Assembly: GCF_014656195.1 (NCBI RefSeq)
Contig: NZ_BNBY01000019.1
Coordinates: 101,445-165,444 of the forward strand
DNA: 64,000 nucleotides
Reading direction: 5' to 3'
Source of the DNA: Kitasatospora xanthocidica
GTDB taxonomy: Bacteria; Actinomycetota; Actinomycetes; Streptomycetales; Streptomycetaceae
Each line of letters opens with the position of its first letter. The first letter of the stretch is position 1. The notes beneath the pieces are model-generated. The model saw only the letters and a program-made list of their open reading frames with translations, was not told the DNA's origin and searched no databases. Positions 61,124 to 64,000 of this stretch are shown piece by piece. The position numbers and the translations under genes were made by a program.

Positions 61124-61465
61124 ATGACCAGTGACGAGACGATCCCGGCCGTGGGCGTGCGCCCGCTGGACGAGGTGTTCGCCGCGATCGACACGGCCAA
61201 CCGACGCCCCCGGCCGTGGACCGGCTTCGAGCACGGCGTGCTGGGGGCCTACCGGTGGGCCGCCGGGGCCCAGATCGCGGCGCCGGTCACCGCCACGGCC
61301 GCGGTCGGCACCGCCGAACCGTGCCGGGCACAGCTGCTGGCGGAGTGCCAGGCCGCCGCCGTACGCCTGCGCCGGGCCCTGACCCAGGGCACGGACCACG
61401 CCTACGTGCTCGGCGCCCACCAGGCACTGGCCTGGCTCTGCGGGCTGCACGAGGACTGCCCCTGA
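61124..61465 (+). CDS. Small protein of unknown function
   Basis: The protein is 113 residues, probably soluble and helical. PWTGFEHGVLGAYRWAAGAQ and RALTQGTDHAYVLGAHQALAWLCGLHED are the most regular parts. Three cysteines are present in the second half. I do not recognise the family. Evidence for expression is the leaderless promoter box. Confidence 0.65.
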   Translation: MTSDETIPAVGVRPLDEVFAAIDTANRRPRPWTGFEHGVLGAYRWAAGAQIAAPVTATAAVGTAEPCRAQLLAECQAAAVRLRRALTQGTDHAYVLGAHQALAWLCGLHEDCP

Positions 61466-61559
61466 GGGTGCGGGCCCGTCCGTCCCGGTCTCATAGGTCG
61501 GGGCTTCGCGGGCCGGAGGTTTCGCGGGACGGGGTTTCCCGGGCCCGCCCCGGCGGCCA

Positions 61560-61565
61560 TATCCT
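61560..61565 (+). promoter_or_regulatory. -10 box of a leaderless promoter
   Basis: TATCCT is 6 bases before the GTG at 61572. Confidence 0.5.
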
Positions 61566-61571
61566 TGCGGC

Positions 61572-61865
61572 GTGGAAACCGGCCCGGCGACGGCGCGGCA
61601 GTGGACCTTCCTGACGAACCACGCCCGCGTACTCGTCCAGATCGCACGCGACCCCGGCATCCGGGTGCGCGACATCGCCGCCCAGTGCCTCCTCACCGAG
61701 CGCGCGGTGCAGCGGATCATCGCCGACCTGGAGGAGGCCGGCTACCTGACGCACGAACGGCGCGGCCGCGCCAACCACTACAGCGTGATCGACGGCAAGC
61801 AGCTGCGGCACCCGGCCGACGCCGGTCCGACCGTCGCCGAGCTGCTCGCCGTGCTGTTGCGCTGA
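61572..61865 (+). CDS. Small winged-helix regulator (MarR/ArsR type)
   Basis: The protein is 97 residues with one winged-helix domain: FLTNHARVLVQIARDPGIRVRDIA, recognition helix TERAVQRIIADLEEAG and wing HERRGRANHYSV. The conserved beginning ATARQWTFLTNHARVL is typical of a small actinobacterial helix-turn-helix family. No sensor domain is present. The target is not known. Confidence 0.8.
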   Translation: METGPATARQWTFLTNHARVLVQIARDPGIRVRDIAAQCLLTERAVQRIIADLEEAGYLTHERRGRANHYSVIDGKQLRHPADAGPTVAELLAVLLR

Positions 61866-61923
61866 GCCGTGCCGGTGCGCTGGTGAGCTGAGCGGTGCTG
61901 TCGCACTGCTGAAGGGGGATCGG

Positions 61924-62079
61924 TCAGTAGTAGTGGCGGCGTCCGCCGACGGCGTGCCCGAGGGCGCCGACCACCCACAGGACCACACCGATGAGCAGCA
62001 GCACGATCCCGATGGTCCAGAGGATCGAGATGCCGGTGACGAAGCCGATGATGAGCAGGATGACACCGAGGACGATCAC
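61924..62079 (-). CDS. Small two-segment membrane protein (DUF6131-like)
   Basis: The protein is 51 residues with two close hydrophobic stretches (VLGVILLIIGFVTGISIL and GIVLLLIGVVLWVVGALGHAV) and the charged end GGRRHYY. It closely matches the small hydrophobic proteins annotated DUF6131 in Streptomyces. GTG 62079 has GGGAGG about 7 bases upstream. Confidence 0.8.
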   Translation of the reverse strand: MIVLGVILLIIGFVTGISILWTIGIVLLLIGVVLWVVGALGHAVGGRRHYY

Positions 62080-62216
62080 GGGAACCTCCCTGGTTCGATG
62101 AGGGGCGGGTGACGGACGGTCTCGCGGCCGCCCGTCCGGGCCCCGGTGCACAGCCCCGCGTCTACCGCCACGGCACCGGCGCAAACCCCGTGGGCCGCGG
62201 CGGTTTCGGTGCCGGG

Positions 62217-62873
62217 TCACCGGCGGTGGCGGCCGCCGCTCCGGCGTAGGGCTCCCGGGACGGGCGGGGGCGGGTGCGGAGTGATTCGCGCGGGCTCCTC
62301 CGGGTACACGCATGCGCGCAACGCCCCCGGACGAGGAAGGTGCGCGATGACCGTCCCGACGCCCCCGGACCCGGACACCCGGCCGGTCCCCCACCCGAAC
62401 CCCGCGCCGGGGCCGGGCGGTCCCGATCCGGCACCGCCGCCGATACCGCCGTTCCCGCCGCCCGAGCCGTTCCCGGACGATCCCGGCCCGGTGCCGCTCC
62501 CCCTGCCGGACGCCGGACGGGCGGCGAACGGCGCCTCGGGGGCGTCCGGGGCGCCGGGGGCGTTCGGCGGGAGCGCGGCGCAGGCGTCCAGCAGGGTGCG
62601 CATGATCCGGTCGGCGAGGGCGACGGTGTCCTCGGGCGCGCGGTAACCGGGGACGGGGGTTCCGTAGACCAGGAAGTACCGCTGGGGGTCCGCCAGGGCC
62701 CGGCCGCGCAGGGCGCGGGCGAGCCCGGCGAGGTCGGCACCGTCGGCGGCGGCGTCGGCGAGGGTGTCGGCCAGGCTCCGGTAGGCGTCCCGGACGAGTT
62801 CGGTGATCAGCTCGTCGCGGCCGGCGAAGTAGCGGTAGAGCGTCGACGCCGCCGTCCCCGCGGCGACCGGCAT
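62217..62873 (-). pseudogene. TetR-family regulator fragment, both ends missing
   Basis: The readable part is about 110 residues (62873-62543): VAAGTAASTLYRYFAGRDELI is the end of the TetR helix-turn-helix, and LITELVRDAYRSLADTLAD, RYFLVYGTPVPGYRAP and IMRTLLDACAALPPN are a ligand-domain part. The first helices of the DNA-binding domain are absent; the DNA there belongs to a plus-strand gene end. The C-terminal 100 residues are Gly/Pro/Arg low complexity because the opposite strand encodes a Pro-rich protein. So this gene is broken. Confidence 0.65.
62347..62646 (+). CDS. Short Pro-rich ORF with strong ribosome binding site
   Basis: ATG 62347 has GAGGAAGG about 7 bases upstream. The product of 99 residues is almost all Pro, Asp, Gly and Ala in its first 58 residues (PPIPPFPPPEPFPDDPGPVP region), then becomes non-specific where it runs antisense to the TetR fragment. 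The 5' part is probably an original small Pro-rich gene whose own end was lost. Function unknown. Confidence 0.4.
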   Translation: MTVPTPPDPDTRPVPHPNPAPGPGGPDPAPPPIPPFPPPEPFPDDPGPVPLPLPDAGRAANGASGASGAPGAFGGSAAQASSRVRMIRSARATVSSGAR

Positions 62874-62946
62874 CCTCCGCCAGGGCCTCGAAGGCCGGCT
62901 GCACGACCTGAAGACCACCCCCGAGGCCCGCCCGCAGACGGACTGA
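62872..62946 (+). pseudogene. 3' tail of an unidentified plus-strand gene
   Basis: The last 24 codons (ILRQGLEGRLHDLKTTPEAR and a stop at 62944) read like the genuine end of a protein but have no start or upstream gene. They begin exactly where the TetR homology stops. Confidence 0.4.
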
Positions 62947-62988
62947 ACGGCACCACGCGGCGCACGCCCCCGCGCCCGTCGGCCGGGT

Positions 62989-63747
62989 TCAGGCCCGCCG
63001 GACCCGGACGCCGCAGTCGGCGATGGCCCGCTCCTCGGCGTCCGGGAGCCCGGCGTCCGTCACCAGGTCGTGGACGTCGGCGAGCGGGCAGATCGAGGCG
63101 AAGGTGACCCGGCCGACCTTGGTCCGGTCGGCGAGGACGACCGTACGGGCACTGCTGCGCAGGAAGGCGCGGTCGGTCTGGGCCTCCATCTCGTCGTGGG
63201 TGGTGCAGCCCTGACGGACCGTCAGACCGTCCACGCCGATGAAGGCGAGGTCGAGGTGGTAGCGCTGGAGCGTGCTCTCCGCGGCCGGGCCGACCAGCTC
63301 GTAGCTCGCCGTCCGGGCGATGCCGCCGATCACGACCAGGCGGATCTCGGGACGCACGATCAGCTCGGCCGCGATGTTGACGGCGTTGGTGACCACGGTG
63401 ACGTTGCCCCGCTCGGCCAGCACCCGGGCCAGCTCCGTGGCGGTGGTGCCGCCGGTCAGGCCGACCACGGCGCCCTCCGGCACCAGGTCGGCCGCCGCCC
63501 GGGCGATCCGCTTCTTCTCGTCCGGCTGCTTGCCGCTGCGGTGCCGCAGCGGGAGTTCGAGGTTCACCGAACCGGTCACCGCACCGCCGTGGGTACGGTG
63601 CAGCAGGCCCTGCTCGTGCAGTTCCTGCAGATCGCGGCGCACGGTCGCGCCCGACACGCCGAGCAGCTCGGAGAGCGCGTGCACGTCCGCGCTCCCGGCC
63701 TCGGCGATGTGCGACAGGATCCGGGCGGCACGATCAGCTTTGAGCAT
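62989..63747 (-). CDS. DeoR/GlpR-family regulator of carbohydrate metabolism
   Basis: The protein is 252 residues. N-terminal helix-turn-helix: ILSHIAEAGSADVHALSELLGVSGATVRRDLQELHEQGLLHRTHGGAV, a textbook DeoR signature. The sensor domain has GGTTATELARVLAERG and VVIGGIARTASYELVGPAAE, which bind phosphorylated sugars. It is divergent from a probable nagA gene, so it likely controls amino sugar use, in the manner of AgaR-like proteins. ATG 63747. Confidence 0.9.
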   Translation of the reverse strand: MLKADRAARILSHIAEAGSADVHALSELLGVSGATVRRDLQELHEQGLLHRTHGGAVTGSVNLELPLRHRSGKQPDEKKRIARAAADLVPEGAVVGLTGGTTATELARVLAERGNVTVVTNAVNIAAELIVRPEIRLVVIGGIARTASYELVGPAAESTLQRYHLDLAFIGVDGLTVRQGCTTHDEMEAQTDRAFLRSSARTVVLADRTKVGRVTFASICPLADVHDLVTDAGLPDAEERAIADCGVRVRRA

Positions 63748-63917
63748 GGACGGAGTGTAGGTCAGGCCCGGCGGCCGGGCCCAACAGCCGGGTGCTCCAC
63801 CGGAGGAGCGGAGTCGGAGCCGGAATCGGCGCCGGAACCCGAACCGGAGGCAATCTGCTCATTCGCGATTAGAATTCCCAGTATTCGCACAACAGTGAGC
63901 ATCCTGGGAGCGGGAAC

Positions 63918-64000
63918 ATGACCGTCACGGACCGTATCGCCCTGGCCGGAGCCCGCCTGGTCCTGCCCGGCGGCGTCGTCGAGGGCGACCGCCTGTCCGT
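63918..64000 (+). CDS. nagA: Probable N-acetylglucosamine-6-phosphate deacetylase, 5' end only
   Basis: Only 27 codons are in the window: MTVTDRIALAGARLVLPGG at the start, then VVEGDRLSV. This matches the beta-strand opening of NagA-like amidohydrolases. ATG 63918 has GGGAG 7-9 bases upstream. The upstream 170-bp gap is AT-rich near 63860-63900, with two ATTCGC copies (63863 and 63882) flanking a TAGAAT -10 box, which may be a binding site for the divergent DeoR regulator. Confidence 0.55.
   Translation, partial: MTVTDRIALAGARLVLPGGVVEGDRLS

Noticed and set aside
63780..63917. DasR-type site before nagA
   Set aside because: No ACTGGTCTAGACCAGT-like palindrome is present; only ATTCGC direct repeats are seen.

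Overview
The window is very GC-rich, with strong third-position G/C bias, frequent GTG starts, 4-bp ATGA/GTGA gene overlaps and TANNNT -10 boxes placed just before start codons. The gene content (group 5 high-affinity [NiFe] hydrogenase with HypX, LuxR and SARP-era style regulators, SlpD/E-type peptidase, F420/FMN LLM enzymes, DUF1062, GlpR-type regulators) points to a Streptomycetaceae actinomycete (Streptomyces, Kitasatospora or a relative). This is inferred from sequence character and gene families; no database search was possible. No rRNA, tRNA or CRISPR array was seen.

Region 1 (1-8.4 kb). The left edge holds a Cas3 helicase-nuclease whose HD nuclease follows the helicase (subtype I-G/I-U style); the rest of that cas locus would lie outside the window. 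It is followed by a signalling block: a small exported protein, an OmpR-type two-component pair, a membrane Ser/Thr kinase and an exported S33 tripeptidyl aminopeptidase-like lipoprotein. Four promoters in this block share the same architecture, CTCA-N7-CTCA followed after exactly 12 bp by a -10 box, so they probably form one regulon of the local response regulator.

Region 2 (8.4-16.6 kb). Mixed accessory genes: a DUF1062 protein, a membrane-anchored esterase, a beta-lactamase-fold serine hydrolase, an ArsR regulator divergent from an alpha/beta hydrolase and an MFS exporter, and a frameshifted XRE-type regulator.

Region 3 (16.7-31.8 kb). A possible specialised-metabolite or scavenging locus. 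The minus-strand operon encodes an ATC-hydrolase-like protein with a Gly-Ala tail, an AsnB amidotransferase, a flavin reductase, an HpaB-type flavin monooxygenase and a SAM methyltransferase, nearly all translationally coupled. Next to it are a LuxR regulator with a degenerate receiver domain, a leaderless 32-codon leader peptide with a strong promoter, and a plus-strand operon for a complete peptide/nickel-type ABC importer and two LLM flavin monooxygenases.

Region 4 (31.7-36.3 kb). A recombination-scarred stretch: a 162-bp tandem duplication, an IS630 remnant with matching terminal inverted repeats around an ArsR-tautomerase pair, and an N-terminally truncated Ig-like surface protein.

Region 5 (36.3-51.1 kb). 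A minus-strand group 5 [NiFe] hydrogenase locus running hypX, hhyS, hhyL, five accessory genes, an endopeptidase, a tiny membrane protein, then hypA, B, F, C, D, E. It holds the structural subunits, CO/CN ligand synthesis, nickel insertion and processing, plus conserved accessory proteins of unknown function.

Region 6 (51.2-64 kb). Housekeeping and accessory genes: an FAD monooxygenase, a lipoprotein, a GNAT enzyme, a hydrolase/MarR pair around a 32-bp palindrome, a stand-alone cytochrome b opposite a ctaD/subunit IV pair (a possible extra respiratory branch), a YrdC-family protein, two small leaderless genes, a mosaic of broken genes around a TetR fragment, and a DeoR/GlpR regulator divergent from the start of a probable nagA.
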